Of a stretch of 64,000 nt of DNA, positions 17,983 through 28,293 are shown piece after piece (positions within the stretch are counted from its first letter, which is position 1; the number at the start of each line of letters is the position of its first letter). Below the pieces are notes generated by a model. That model worked only from the letters and a program-made list of their open reading frames with translations. It was not told the origin of the DNA and ran no database searches. This stretch comes from Bacillus cereus (lineage in GTDB: Bacteria; Bacillota; Bacilli; Bacillales; Bacillaceae_G): the NCBI RefSeq assembly GCF_025917685.1, contig NZ_CP089518.1, forward strand, positions 4,527,001-4,591,000, written 5' to 3'. Position numbers and translations under genes: made by a program.

Positions 17983-19569
17983 ATGAGTACTGTGAATGTC
18001 CAAATTGGTTTACATGAATTATTGAACGGAAGCAATGCACAGATTCAACTAAGTGTTCCGCAATTAGTGGAAAAAGTATTAATGCGAAATGAAGGGAAAT
18101 TAACTTCTACTGGTGCCGTTTCTGCTTCAACAGGAAAATACACAGGACGTTCTCCTAAAGATAAATTTATTGTGAAGGAAGCATCGGTTGCTGACAAAAT
18201 TGCTTGGGGAGCTGTGAACCAACCGATTTCTGAAGAACATTTTAATAAATTATATACGAAAGTTTTAGAATACTTAAAAGAAAAAGAAGAGTTATTCGTC
18301 TTCAAAGGATTTGCTGGCGCTGACCGCAGCTATCGCCTACCAATTCAAGTTGTTAACGAATACGCATGGCATAATTTGTTCGTACATCAATTATTTATTC
18401 GTCCAACTGAAGAAGAATTAGCAACTCATGAATCAGAGTTCACAATTGTTTCTGCACCAAACTTTAAAGCAGATCCAGCAGTTGACGGTACAAATTCTGA
18501 AGCGTTCATTATGGTTTCATTTGAACAACGTATCGTGCTAATCGGTGGTACAGAATATGCTGGAGAAATGAAAAAATCAATCTTCTCTATTATGAACTTC
18601 TTACTACCTGAACAAGACATTCTTTCTATGCATTGCTCTGCAAACGTAGGTGAAGAAGGCGACGTAGCACTATTCTTCGGTTTATCTGGAACAGGTAAAA
18701 CAACATTATCCGCTGATCCAAACCGTAAATTAATCGGTGATGATGAGCACGGTTGGTCTGATAACGGCGTATTCAATATTGAAGGCGGTTGCTACGCGAA
18801 ATGTGTAAACCTTTCTCATGAGAAAGAGCCACAAATCTTCGATGCAATCAAATTCGGTTCAGTTTTAGAAAACGTTGTCATTGATGGTCAAACACGCATC
18901 GCTGACTATAACGATACTACTTTAACAGAAAATACACGTGCTGCATACCCTATGCATGCGATTGACAATATCGTACTGCCAAGTGTTGCAGGACATCCAA
19001 ATACAATTATTTTCTTAACTGCTGATGCATCTGGCGTATTGCCTCCAATCAGTAAGTTATCAAAAGAGCAAGCTATGTACCATTTCTTAAGCGGTTACAC
19101 TAGTAAACTAGCAGGAACAGAGCGCGGCGTTACATCTCCGCAAGCTACATTCTCAACTTGCTTCGGTTCACCGTTCTTACCACTTGATGCATCTCGCTAT
19201 GCTGAAATGCTTGGTGAAAAAATCGAGAAACATGATGCGAAAGTATTCTTAGTAAACACTGGCTGGACTGGTGGCGAATACGGCGTTGGTAAACGTATGA
19301 ACTTAGGTTATACTCGCGCAATGATTCAAGCAGCATTAAGCGGAGAACTTGCAAAAGCTGAAACTGCGAAACACGATATCTTCGGTCTTGAAGTTCCACT
19401 TCACGTACCAGGTGTACCTGACGAAGTATTAATGCCTGAACAAACTTGGGCTGATAAAGATGCTTACAAAGTGAAAGCAATTGAACTTGCAAACGAATTC
19501 AAAGCAAACTTCAAAAAGTTTGATAGCGTTTCTGAAGATATTATTAACTTAGGCGGCCCAATCGCTTAA
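17983..19569 (+). CDS. pckA: Phosphoenolpyruvate carboxykinase (ATP)
   Basis: 528 residues, full length. The kinase loop [16 protein letters not shown] (about residues 242-257) and the metal site [20 protein letters not shown] follow in normal order; TGRSPKDKF near residue 50 binds substrate. Converts oxaloacetate and ATP to PEP for gluconeogenesis. Divergent from metK; a TTATACT-like -10 box lies about 55 nt ahead of the ATG. A hairpin plus terminator unit follows. Confidence 0.98.
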   Translation: MSTVNVQIGLHELLNGSNAQIQLSVPQLVEKVLMRNEGKLTSTGAVSASTGKYTGRSPKDKFIVKEASVADKIAWGAVNQPISEEHFNKLYTKVLEYLKEKEELFVFKGFAGADRSYRLPIQVVNEYAWHNLFVHQLFIRPTEEELATHESEFTIVSAPNFKADPAVDGTNSEAFIMVSFEQRIVLIGGTEYAGEMKKSIFSIMNFLLPEQDILSMHCSANVGEEGDVALFFGLSGTGKTTLSADPNRKLIGDDEHGWSDNGVFNIEGGCYAKCVNLSHEKEPQIFDAIKFGSVLENVVIDGQTRIADYNDTTLTENTRAAYPMHAIDNIVLPSVAGHPNTIIFLTADASGVLPPISKLSKEQAMYHFLSGYTSKLAGTERGVTSPQATFSTCFGSPFLPLDASRYAEMLGEKIEKHDAKVFLVNTGWTGGEYGVGKRMNLGYTRAMIQAALSGELAKAETAKHDIFGLEVPLHVPGVPDEVLMPEQTWADKDAYKVKAIELANEFKANFKKFDSVSEDIINLGGPIA

Positions 19570-19611
19570 GTATAAACTTTCTGTTGGAATAACCCTTTTA
19601 CTCATATGAAT

Positions 19612-19684
19612 AAGTGTCGTGTAACCGTAAAGTTCCGCGTACTCACCGACAAAACCCAATGCGGCTTAACGGTTACACACACTT
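19612..19684 (+). ncRNA. Long hairpin 3' of pckA, candidate small RNA
   Basis: AAGTGT(c)GTGTAACCGT pairs with ACGGTTACAC(a)CACTT, then AG/CT and CCGC/GCGG further in, leaving a 22-nt loop that contains ACTCACC and AAAACCC. All stems are paired on both arms, so the fold is specific. A strong terminator follows at 19691. A TTGGAA box at 19584 with an AT-rich -10 region could drive it separately from pckA. It may be a separate sRNA, a 3'-UTR-derived RNA, or mRNA-end structure. Confidence 0.45.
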
Positions 19685-19690
19685 ACATAA

Positions 19691-19726
19691 AAAAGAAGCT
19701 TACGTGAAAAACGTAAGCTTCTTTCT
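19691..19726 (+). terminator. Terminator behind pckA and the hairpin
   Basis: AAAGAAGCTTACGT pairs with ACGTAAGCTTCTTT around a short A-rich loop. Confidence 0.92.
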
Positions 19727-19735
19727 ATATCTTAT

Positions 19736-19754
19736 ATAAAGTGAAACTTTAATC
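19736..19754. repeat. bcr1-like left-end fragment
   Basis: ATAAAGTGAAACTTTAATC is the left terminus of the bcr1-like element including ATAAA; the rest is not present. Confidence 0.6.
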
Positions 19755-19882
19755 TCTTCATCTGTGACTTAGCTCATAAAATTCCATACCAATAACTCAT
19801 GAAATTACAGAAAATTCATTTTATAATCATTCATTTTTAATTTTTATGATAAATTTTACATATACAGGAAAGGAGGAGGACT

Positions 19883-20080
19883 ATAAAAAATTTTTTTCGT
19901 ACAGGAAAAACTTTTTTAAGTTATGGAGCGATCCAAATGTTTTGGGGACTTGTGATGCTTAATGTTAATTTATTTGAGCATACAAGTGAAACGATAAAAT
20001 ACATTATTCTAATTACCGGAATAGTTTGTTGTATTGTATCTAACTTTTTTAAAGAACCTAAGAGTCATACTAATAAGTGA
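19883..20080 (+). CDS. Small membrane protein, 65 aa, apparent ATA start
   Basis: The frame reads (I/M)KNFFRTGKTFLSYGAIQ and ends KEPKSHTNK, with two hydrophobic segments (about 15-30 and 39-54). AAGGAGGAGG stands 2-8 nt ahead of ATA at 19883, exactly where ATG would be expected, and there is no ATG, GTG or TTG between that site and Met19. Translation may use ATA weakly, start at Met19 (19937), or be lost. Family not recognised. Confidence 0.5.
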   Translation: MKNFFRTGKTFLSYGAIQMFWGLVMLNVNLFEHTSETIKYIILITGIVCCIVSNFFKEPKSHTNK

Positions 20081-20205
20081 TTTACTGTTAACTTAGTGGA
20101 AGCAGAAACCTGCATTTTATGCAAAGTTACGCTTCCTGTTGTACTATCCATCCCTGGATCCTCTATTCTATCTAAAAAAGAGTTTTTTTATCTTTTTATC
20201 TTTTT

Positions 20206-20589
20206 TTAGCTCTTTGTTAATTCTTTCTCATCTTTCATACTATAATAGCCTAAATTAACAACAATTAAGAAATAACCGCCCAAAATGCCTACTGCAAATG
20301 CCCACATAACCATATGGTGCTCAATTTCGTACATAATCACAGCGCCCAAAATGGCAGCTGCAAAACGATTAAACATACCGAGCGTCGGCGCTTTTGTCTT
20401 CTTTACGATACTATCTCCAAGCTTTTCAATTCGTCTCCCTAAAAGCCAAACACAGTACATACTTACAATAAGTCCAATTCCAGCACCTAGAAAATGAGCT
20501 GAAAACGGTGTTAACATCCAGCCTAATAACAGAATACCTAGTAGATAATACGATTGAATTTTAAACGATCTTAATGACATACTAATCAT
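20206..20589 (-). CDS. Four-helix membrane protein, ATP synthase subunit I-like
   Basis: 127 residues with four hydrophobic segments: about 14-30, 34-50, 70-88 and 92-112. The motif order (short N-tail, GAGIGLIVSMYCVWLLGRRIEKLG, FNRFAAAILGAVIMY) resembles the AtpI / UncI family that assists ATP-synthase c-ring or magnesium uptake. It is not next to the other atp genes here, so the assignment is tentative. GAGGGG precedes ATG. Confidence 0.6.
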   Translation of the reverse strand: MISMSLRSFKIQSYYLLGILLLGWMLTPFSAHFLGAGIGLIVSMYCVWLLGRRIEKLGDSIVKKTKAPTLGMFNRFAAAILGAVIMYEIEHHMVMWAFAVGILGGYFLIVVNLGYYSMKDEKELTKS

Positions 20590-20680
20590 GCTGTACCCCT
20601 CTTCAGTAGTTTTTATCTATCCAACAAAAGCTGTATAACTCATTTCTTTCGAGTTCATACTACTTAAAATTCATTCCAAA

Positions 20681-20715
20681 TTAAAAACAACATAAACAAT
20701 GTGTTTATGTTGCTC
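20681..20715 (-). terminator. Orphan terminator-like hairpin
   Basis: CAACATAAACA / TGTTTATGTTG with a 3-nt loop; on the minus strand it is followed by TTTTTAATTT. No minus-strand gene is visible between it and 20876. Confidence 0.5.
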
Positions 20716-20876
20716 AAATATTTTCAGGAAATAATATTATACAAGATTTCAAACATTATATTCTCATGATTTGTGACGTTTTTCCAAACATTTTTCGTCC
20801 ATTTATGAAAAAAGTGATATCAATCTATGAACATACGGATATGATGTAATAAGCACATAAATAAAGGGGGCGTCTA

Positions 20877-21098
20877 ATGATTTATTTTTTAATGGCTCTC
20901 ATTCACCTCATTATCCCTGCACTTATTGGACTTTCATTGTATTGGTACACGAAAAATCATAGTATTTTCTACGCTGTCCTCGGTGTTCTTCTTCCAGGTA
21001 TTATTCTTATCACACTCTTCCGTATTCCATTTTTAAACTTAATTCCACTTATTACTGCTATCTTATTTCTCGTCTTCTTACCAAAAATAAAAAAATAG
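20877..21098 (+). CDS. Small membrane protein, 73 aa
   Basis: Almost entirely hydrophobic: segments at about 5-22, 29-48 and 50-68, ending FLPKIKK. AAAGGGGG precedes the ATG. Convergent with the EamA transporter through a shared terminator. Family not recognised. Confidence 0.68.
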   Translation: MIYFLMALIHLIIPALIGLSLYWYTKNHSIFYAVLGVLLPGIILITLFRIPFLNLIPLITAILFLVFLPKIKK

Positions 21099-21134
21099 GA
21101 AAGCAGATCATAGGTGATCTGTTTTCCTATTTTG
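21092..21134. terminator. Bidirectional terminator
   Basis: AAATAGGAAA..CAGATCA pairs with TGATCTG..TTTCCTATTT; it overlaps the stop codons of both convergent genes. Confidence 0.9.
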
Positions 21135-22032
21135 ATATAGGTTCCCCCGCAGTAGGATGAACTTTTACTTTCTCCGATTTCACAAACCATAGACCGAAGA
21201 AAATAATAATTCCACCGATTATTTGTTGAAACGATACATATTCATTTGCCCATATGGCCGCAAATAAGACAGCAACGAGCGGCGTAATATACATATATAC
21301 CATCGTATGTGATGCTCCAATTTTTTGAATACCAACATACCATATCACTAAACCAAATACTGTTACAAAGAAAATAGAATATAGTAAAGCAAATAGTGTC
21401 ATTCCGTGCGTAATGTGAAATGGCATTAAAAATACATGTGGACCACTTAACAATAAGAGCGGAATCGCACCAACTAGTGCAGACCATGCAGTAACACGTA
21501 GTGCTGAATATTTTTTAATTAATGGTCCTGCTAAAACAGGATAAAGCCCCCAGCATATCGATGTAATTAGCCCAATTCCATTTCCATAAAAAGAACTAGC
21601 AAGTGAATGCCCTGCTACTAAAACTAATGCTACACCAAAAAAGGCAATCATTGAACCGATTAACTTTCGAGAAGAAAACTTTTCTTGTTTCAAAAAAATC
21701 GCAAATACAGTTGTAAAGATAGGTGAAATAGAAATGAGTAAAGAGGCATTTGTAGCGGATGTATATTTGACAGTTTCCATAAATAATGTTTGATACAGTA
21801 CAATACCTACAACGCTAACGATGATTAATCTAGGTATATCCTTTCGCTCCATATAAACCGACTTTTCAATAAAAAATGTAAGGAGTAACATAAGCGGTGC
21901 TGCCGATATCATCCGAAGTGCAGTAAACTCAATTGCTGTAAATTCTAAAAGTCCATATTTCGCAATTGTAAAATTAATCCCCCAAATAATAACGACACTT
22001 AAAATTAATAACTCAATCCCCCATCTTTTCAT
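21127..22032 (-). CDS. EamA/RhaT (DMT) family transporter
   Basis: 301 residues with ten hydrophobic segments in two EamA halves; N-terminal ILSVVIIWGINFTIAKYGL and the mid repeat GNGIGLITSICWGLYPVLAG are the typical starts of each half. Metabolite or drug export of unknown specificity. Start chosen at ATG 22032 because GGAGGGGG stands ahead of it; an in-frame start six codons upstream would lack a site. Confidence 0.88.
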   Translation of the reverse strand: MKRWGIELLILSVVIIWGINFTIAKYGLLEFTAIEFTALRMISAAPLMLLLTFFIEKSVYMERKDIPRLIIVSVVGIVLYQTLFMETVKYTSATNASLLISISPIFTTVFAIFLKQEKFSSRKLIGSMIAFFGVALVLVAGHSLASSFYGNGIGLITSICWGLYPVLAGPLIKKYSALRVTAWSALVGAIPLLLLSGPHVFLMPFHITHGMTLFALLYSIFFVTVFGLVIWYVGIQKIGASHTMVYMYITPLVAVLFAAIWANEYVSFQQIIGGIIIFFGLWFVKSEKVKVHPTAGEPISK

Positions 22033-22145
22033 GCGCAACCCCCTCCGCAAAGAAGATTATACAGAAAATTCAATCATATGTACATTTCATTATGTGAAAA
22101 AATTCATAAGAAAAAGGAGCATATTATACACTCCCTCTCTCTTCA

Positions 22146-22469
22146 TTATACTCGAACATGTAACTTCATATTTGGATTATAAAACTGGCTTGGGCTCTTC
22201 AGCTGAAAAGTCCCTCCACCTTCATGCCAATCAACTGTTAACTTATCATCCATAAATACAAGCTTTGTGCGGTCTGCAATAAAATTTAGTACGCTTGATT
22301 CGATATCTACATCGCGCTCATCTTTCTCTGAAACGGCTACTAAATCAATAATCCCACTCATGACACAACCGCAACCTTCATTATCATAAAATAACTTTAT
22401 ATATTTCGTTTCACTTGGAATCGTATCCATAATCTTTTTATATGCTGCCTCTGTTACAGTAACGTACAT
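22146..22469 (-). CDS. A-type iron-sulfur cluster biosynthesis (HesB-like) family protein
   Basis: 107 residues starting MYVTVTEAAYKKIMD. The DNEGCGCVMSG motif in the middle and the overall size match the HesB/YqkB-like core domain found in Bacillus, which has fewer cysteines than IscA. A longer frame begins at 22520 (MVVQYIND) but has no ribosome site, so the internal ATG is preferred. Metal or cluster handling is inferred from the family only. Confidence 0.78.
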   Translation of the reverse strand: MYVTVTEAAYKKIMDTIPSETKYIKLFYDNEGCGCVMSGIIDLVAVSEKDERDVDIESSVLNFIADRTKLVFMDDKLTVDWHEGGGTFQLKSPSQFYNPNMKLHVRV

Positions 22470-22576
22470 GTGTGAACCTACATCCTCTCTTCTCGCATCA
22501 TTTATATATTGTACCACCATTTTTCTTAAATTTTATATACAGAAAATTAAGACTACTATACAATATATGTGATAAA

Positions 22577-22663
22577 GTGAAACTTTAATCAGGGGGATAT
22601 CCATCCCCCTCTGATTATTAGCCCTCGCCAATCAGGCTTTTACGGGCAGTTAATACACGATAA
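22577..22663. repeat. bcr1-like element lacking its second hairpin
   Basis: ATAAA then GTGAAACTTTAATCAG, a GGGGGAT...ATCCCCC hairpin, CTGATTATTAG and CGCCAATCAGGC as in the full copy, but sequence between CGGGCAGTT and the right end (GATAA) is missing. The right end abuts CGGAGG, the ribosome site of the next small gene. Confidence 0.8.
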
Positions 22664-22680
22664 CGGAGGTTGTATCACTG

Positions 22681-22854
22681 ATGTTCAAACTACAGCGATA
22701 TCCCACTTTCTTAGGTCTATTAGGTAGCTTTTTTATTTCTATCGGAATGGTATTACAACATATACTTCCCTATTCTCCTTCTATTGGCTGGATTCTAGGT
22801 TTTATTTGTTTCCTATCCGCTTCTTATTTTTCCATAAAAAACAAAAACAACTAA
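22681..22854 (+). CDS. Small membrane protein, 57 aa
   Basis: Starts MFKLQRYPTFLGLLGSFF and ends SIKNKNN; two hydrophobic segments (about 9-27 and 33-50). GGAGG stands 12 nt ahead, right at the end of the truncated bcr1 copy, so the element forms part of the leader. Family not recognised. Confidence 0.65.
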   Translation: MFKLQRYPTFLGLLGSFFISIGMVLQHILPYSPSIGWILGFICFLSASYFSIKNKNN

Positions 22855-22889
22855 CAAAGTAAGAATTATCTTAAGGAGGATTACTAAAC

Positions 22890-23810
22890 ATGCCAGCCTT
22901 AAAAGAAATAGAACAATCACTTAATCATTTATTCCAAATTAAAAAATACGGAAAAGACAGTGCCTTTAGTCGCTTCATTCCAGCTACATATGATCAAATC
23001 CAGTTTCCATGGCAACAATTTTTCGAAGCAAATTTTGTTGAGCTATTTAACGGTCTTATGATAAGAGGTGCTGAAAATGTAAACACAACCTTTTTAGCTG
23101 TGTTCCCAACTGATGATGTTCTCGAAAAATTCATTTCACAATCCATGCCAGGTGATTTACTCTTCATGCACCATCCACTTGTGATGGAGTGTGGTGATCC
23201 ACTCGGAAAATCAGGGCACGGATTTATTCCAATTTCATCAAAATATTTGCAGGCAATAAAGGAAAAACAACTTTCTATATATACATGTCACGTTCCAATG
23301 GATTTTCATCAAACGCATGGAACTAGCATTTCAATCGCAAAAGCACTACAAGCCAATGTAATTGACGGATTTGCTTACGGTGGTCCAGATAACGAACCGG
23401 TCGGTCTCATTTGTGAAATAGATGAAACAACAACAGAAAAACTCCAAAAACGTCTAAAAAAGCTCTTTAATATTCCTTATATAGACTTCGAAGGTAAACA
23501 ACACGATTCCATCAAGAAAATTGCAATTATCGCTGGCTGCGGCGATGTCGTATCTTTAATGAAAGAAGCAGAAGAAAAAGGTGCTGAAGCATATATTACA
23601 GGAGAAATCCATTGTCATATCGACAATGATTACGGCAAGCATAAATACTCGCTCATTATGGATTACGTAAAAGAAACAAACATGTCACTCATCGGTGTGT
23701 CACACTCTGCCTCTGAATATTTAGTGAAAGAGACATTGATGTATGATTGGTTTAAAGAGAATTTTGATGCGGACGTTACTTTGCTTCCACAGGAAAAATG
23801 GTGGTTATAA
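22890..23810 (+). CDS. Nif3-like dinuclear metal-centre protein
   Basis: 306 residues. Metal-ligand motifs of the Nif3 / YqfO family are present: FMHHPLV, YTCHVPMDFHQTHG, the GCGDV loop in the middle, TGEIHCHIDND and VSHSASEY near the C-terminus. The family forms hexameric rings with two metals per subunit; its reaction is unclear (GTP cyclohydrolase I-like by old annotation). AAGGAGG precedes the ATG. Confidence 0.87.
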   Translation: MPALKEIEQSLNHLFQIKKYGKDSAFSRFIPATYDQIQFPWQQFFEANFVELFNGLMIRGAENVNTTFLAVFPTDDVLEKFISQSMPGDLLFMHHPLVMECGDPLGKSGHGFIPISSKYLQAIKEKQLSIYTCHVPMDFHQTHGTSISIAKALQANVIDGFAYGGPDNEPVGLICEIDETTTEKLQKRLKKLFNIPYIDFEGKQHDSIKKIAIIAGCGDVVSLMKEAEEKGAEAYITGEIHCHIDNDYGKHKYSLIMDYVKETNMSLIGVSHSASEYLVKETLMYDWFKENFDADVTLLPQEKWWL

Positions 23811-23931
23811 AACCTTAGTTATCGAACTAATAAGACCTCCCCTATTTTTAAAATCTATATACACAATACAATTGACCACACAAAAATATAGAATCTACAA
23901 TATATATATAGTGGTTCTACTTTTATAATAG

Positions 23932-25500
<1,569 letters not shown>

Positions 25501-25512
25501 ACTGTACTCTAT

Positions 25513-25591
25513 AGAAAAAACTTTAATCAGTAGGGGGATCCCTTCCCTACTGATTATTGGTTCAACCAATTGGATCTTAGCGCAAGATAAA
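25513..25591. repeat. Degenerate bcr1-like element
   Basis: ACTTTAATCAGTAGGGGGAT...CCCTACTGATTATTGG and TTCAACCAATTGG align with the left two thirds of the bcr1-like element; it ends CGCAAGATAAAT. The AATCAGTAGGG / CCCTACTGATT hairpin sits just behind the collagen-like gene and may double as its 3' end structure. Confidence 0.7.
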
Positions 25592-25593
25592 TC

Positions 25594-25628
25594 AAAAAAA
25601 CATCACTTTTGATTAAGTGATGTTTTCT
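25594..25628 (-). terminator. Terminator of the histidine kinase operon
   Basis: AAAACATCACTT pairs with AAGTGATGTTTT; minus-strand T-run. Confidence 0.85.
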
Positions 25629-25648
25629 ATTTATCTCTTACACTATCA

Positions 25649-26866
25649 TTAAATCGGCAACATAATCTCAACAGTCGTTCCAACTCCAACTTCACTTTCA
25701 AAGTTCAATTTACCGTGGTGATCTTTAATAATTTTTTCCGTAACTACTAATCCTAAGCCTGTTCCAGTTTCTTTCGTTGTGTAAAAAGCTTCATTTAGCT
25801 TCGGAATTTTATCTTTTGGAATGCCGCATCCCTCATCTATAATTTGAACAATTATCACATCTTCCACTATAACTTTTACAGTAATAGTTCCGCCAACTGA
25901 CATTGCTTCAATCGCATTTTTTATTAAATTAAAAAATACTTGTTTCAATCGTTTTTCATCACATGTAATTGAAGGTATATCTTTACTATAAATAGCATGG
26001 ATCTTTATCCCTTGTTCTAAAGCTGGCTTTTCCATAACTCTGATAACATAAGAGATGATTTCTTTAATATTATGAGTTTCGGATTCTACCGATTTAGATT
26101 TCTCAAACCCATTTAGTTCTGTAGCAATCGTATGAATTCGCTCTACTTCCTGTCTCATAATTTCACTATAAATCTTATCTTCTGGATATTTTTTCGCTTG
26201 CTTATTTACAAGTTTTTTCAATTTTTCTAACGGTCTTCTAATCTTATCACCAATTACTGTTGCCATTTTTCCAACCATCGCCAATTTTTCTACCTTTTGT
26301 ATTTCTTTGTCCATCATTTCAAGTGTACGAACGTAAGATTGGAATCTTAAAAATATAATCCAACATATAATAACAAACACGCTATATAATGCTATTGGGA
26401 TAAGAATAATAAAGGATTGAACAACGAATCCCATAAGTGCATATTTTCCAACAATAGTTCCGGCAACTAACCAAAAGTACCTCTTATTCACAAATATCGG
26501 TGCAAATAAAATAAAGAATCCTTCTACTATATTCCCGCCATCAAATTCCATATCACTTCCGTAATAAATAGTGAAGTTATTAATAAAATCCAATATATTA
26601 TAGCCAATTAAAATAATATACTTCACAATATAAGGCTTTTTCCGTTTCATAAAATAAAGTCCTATAAAGAATAATCCAATCATCAAACTATATAGCCATA
26701 GACCTAAGCCTTCTCCAAAAACATCTGCTAGTTTTTGATTTTCATCTGATAAAAGGACACTAGCCTTTTCAGTAAAATCATACGCAAAAAATATAACGAA
26801 GAATAAGCTTAAAAACATTTTTAATGCCTTTATCTCTTCTTTTTCAAATATATTGTCTTTTTCCAT
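25649..26866 (-). CDS. Membrane sensor kinase paralogue with Asp in place of the phospho-His
   Basis: 405 residues. N-terminal half has about six membrane segments (residues 14-175), then a dimerisation region and a HATPase domain. The intact neighbour reads GHEIKNPL at the H-box; here it is GDKIRRPL with Asp207 (GAT, 26246-26248) where His is needed. N-box NLIKNAIEAM, G1 DEGCGIP and G2 GTGLGL are kept, so ATP binding looks intact. It starts 25 nt after its paralogue with AAAGGAG ahead of ATG, so both share an operon. It may act as a pseudokinase partner. Confidence 0.88.
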   Translation of the reverse strand: MEKDNIFEKEEIKALKMFLSLFFVIFFAYDFTEKASVLLSDENQKLADVFGEGLGLWLYSLMIGLFFIGLYFMKRKKPYIVKYIILIGYNILDFINNFTIYYGSDMEFDGGNIVEGFFILFAPIFVNKRYFWLVAGTIVGKYALMGFVVQSFIILIPIALYSVFVIICWIIFLRFQSYVRTLEMMDKEIQKVEKLAMVGKMATVIGDKIRRPLEKLKKLVNKQAKKYPEDKIYSEIMRQEVERIHTIATELNGFEKSKSVESETHNIKEIISYVIRVMEKPALEQGIKIHAIYSKDIPSITCDEKRLKQVFFNLIKNAIEAMSVGGTITVKVIVEDVIIVQIIDEGCGIPKDKIPKLNEAFYTTKETGTGLGLVVTEKIIKDHHGKLNFESEVGVGTTVEIMLPI

Positions 26867-26891
26867 ATGATAACTCCTTTAACAACACCTC

Positions 26892-28121
26892 TTAATCTTG
26901 TGTCACATCGCGCCCACATTTTTTCGGGAGCAGTATTTCTACTCTCGTTCCTTTCTTTACTTCACTAGAAATGTGTAATTCTCCAAGATGCTCCGTAATA
27001 ATTCGCTCTGCTACCGTAAGACCTAATCCAATTCTATCTTGCTTTGTTGTATAAAAAGCATTCTTAACTCTTCCTAAATTATCTTTTTTTATCCCAAAGC
27101 CACTATCTACTATACTTACTATTACGTAATCTCTTTTTTTATTTTCAACTTGTATTTTTAATGTTCCACCATGTTCCATTGCCTCTAAAGCATTTTTAAT
27201 AACATACAAAAATACTCCTTTTAATTTGCGTTTATCACATTCAATTTCACTTCTATTTTGCTCTTCATTAAAGGTGCAATTTATATTTAACTCTTCCATT
27301 TTTCCGCGCATGTTTTCTACCGCTTGTACTAAAACATCACTTACAATGTGTTTTTCATAAACAGAAGGTTTACATGTAGCAACCTCCATTAATTCACTAA
27401 TCATATTATTCATATTTTCTATTTCAAGAATCATTTGTCCATATGTTGCATCTTTTTCGTGTTTCTCTTTTTGTAATTGCGTAAACCCTTTTAATGAAGC
27501 AAGTGGATTTTTAATTTCATGTCCGACTGTCGCTGCCATTTTTCCGATAACCGCCAATTTTTGTGACTGACTTGCCTCTGCAATACGTCCCTTTACCGCT
27601 GAAAGATATTCTAAAAATCGATTTAAAATAATAAATGACACGAAAAGTAACACCATATTTATAACAAGAGGTATAAACAAGTTAAGTTCTCCAAATACAA
27701 ATAGGTATATCATATATTTCCCTATAAGAAATGGTGCTAAGACAAATAAATATCTTTTACTCAAAAATATCGGTACGAAGAAAATGAAAATATATTCAAT
27801 TACATTCCCTTCATCAAATGCTATTGTATTATGAAAAGCATACCATCCAATATTAAAAATCTCTGCGATCATGTATGCAAATAAATATGTATATTTAACT
27901 AAATATGCTTTTCCTCTCTCAAATAAATAAACACTAATACCTAATATAGCCATAATATATGCAAGCTTCCATATCACTTTATACCAATTTCCTAAAGGCA
28001 TTTTATTTTCTAATATAATCACGTATGCAACCTCGTATACAATTAAAATAACATGCATTACCCATAAGAAAATCTGAGCGTTTTTCTTTTCTTCTTTAGC
28101 TGATAGAAAACTCTCTCCCAC
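26892..28121 (-). CDS. Membrane sensor histidine kinase (intact paralogue)
   Basis: 409 residues, GTG start with GGGGTG ahead. About six N-terminal membrane segments without a large external domain, H-box GHEIKNPL with His201, N-box YVIKNALEAM, G1 DSGFGIK, G2 GLGLTV. The layout resembles KinB-type or other sporulation and citrate-type kinases; no response regulator lies next to it, so the partner is encoded elsewhere. Paralogous over the whole length to the following gene. Confidence 0.9.
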   Translation of the reverse strand: MGESFLSAKEEKKNAQIFLWVMHVILIVYEVAYVIILENKMPLGNWYKVIWKLAYIMAILGISVYLFERGKAYLVKYTYLFAYMIAEIFNIGWYAFHNTIAFDEGNVIEYIFIFFVPIFLSKRYLFVLAPFLIGKYMIYLFVFGELNLFIPLVINMVLLFVSFIILNRFLEYLSAVKGRIAEASQSQKLAVIGKMAATVGHEIKNPLASLKGFTQLQKEKHEKDATYGQMILEIENMNNMISELMEVATCKPSVYEKHIVSDVLVQAVENMRGKMEELNINCTFNEEQNRSEIECDKRKLKGVFLYVIKNALEAMEHGGTLKIQVENKKRDYVIVSIVDSGFGIKKDNLGRVKNAFYTTKQDRIGLGLTVAERIITEHLGELHISSEVKKGTRVEILLPKKCGRDVTQD

Positions 28122-28293
28122 TTCAACACCCCTTCAAAAGAATACCATTTATTATAATAAATGATTTTCATAGACAAACAAAGATAAATTGAACAAATGA
28201 GGAAAATCAATCCATAGATAATATACTTCTTCAGACCATATGTAAGCATAAAAATCATGAAAAATAATACGTATAATATGGGAGGTGCTTTAT

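Noticed and set aside
19145..19492. 115-residue minus-strand frame within pckA
   Set aside because: Shadow of a highly conserved gene; no RBS.
28130..28284. Possible PerR or SigB control site upstream of katE
   Set aside because: ATTATAATAAATGATT is only a weak match to the PerR box, and no GTTT-N14-GGGTAT promoter was found.
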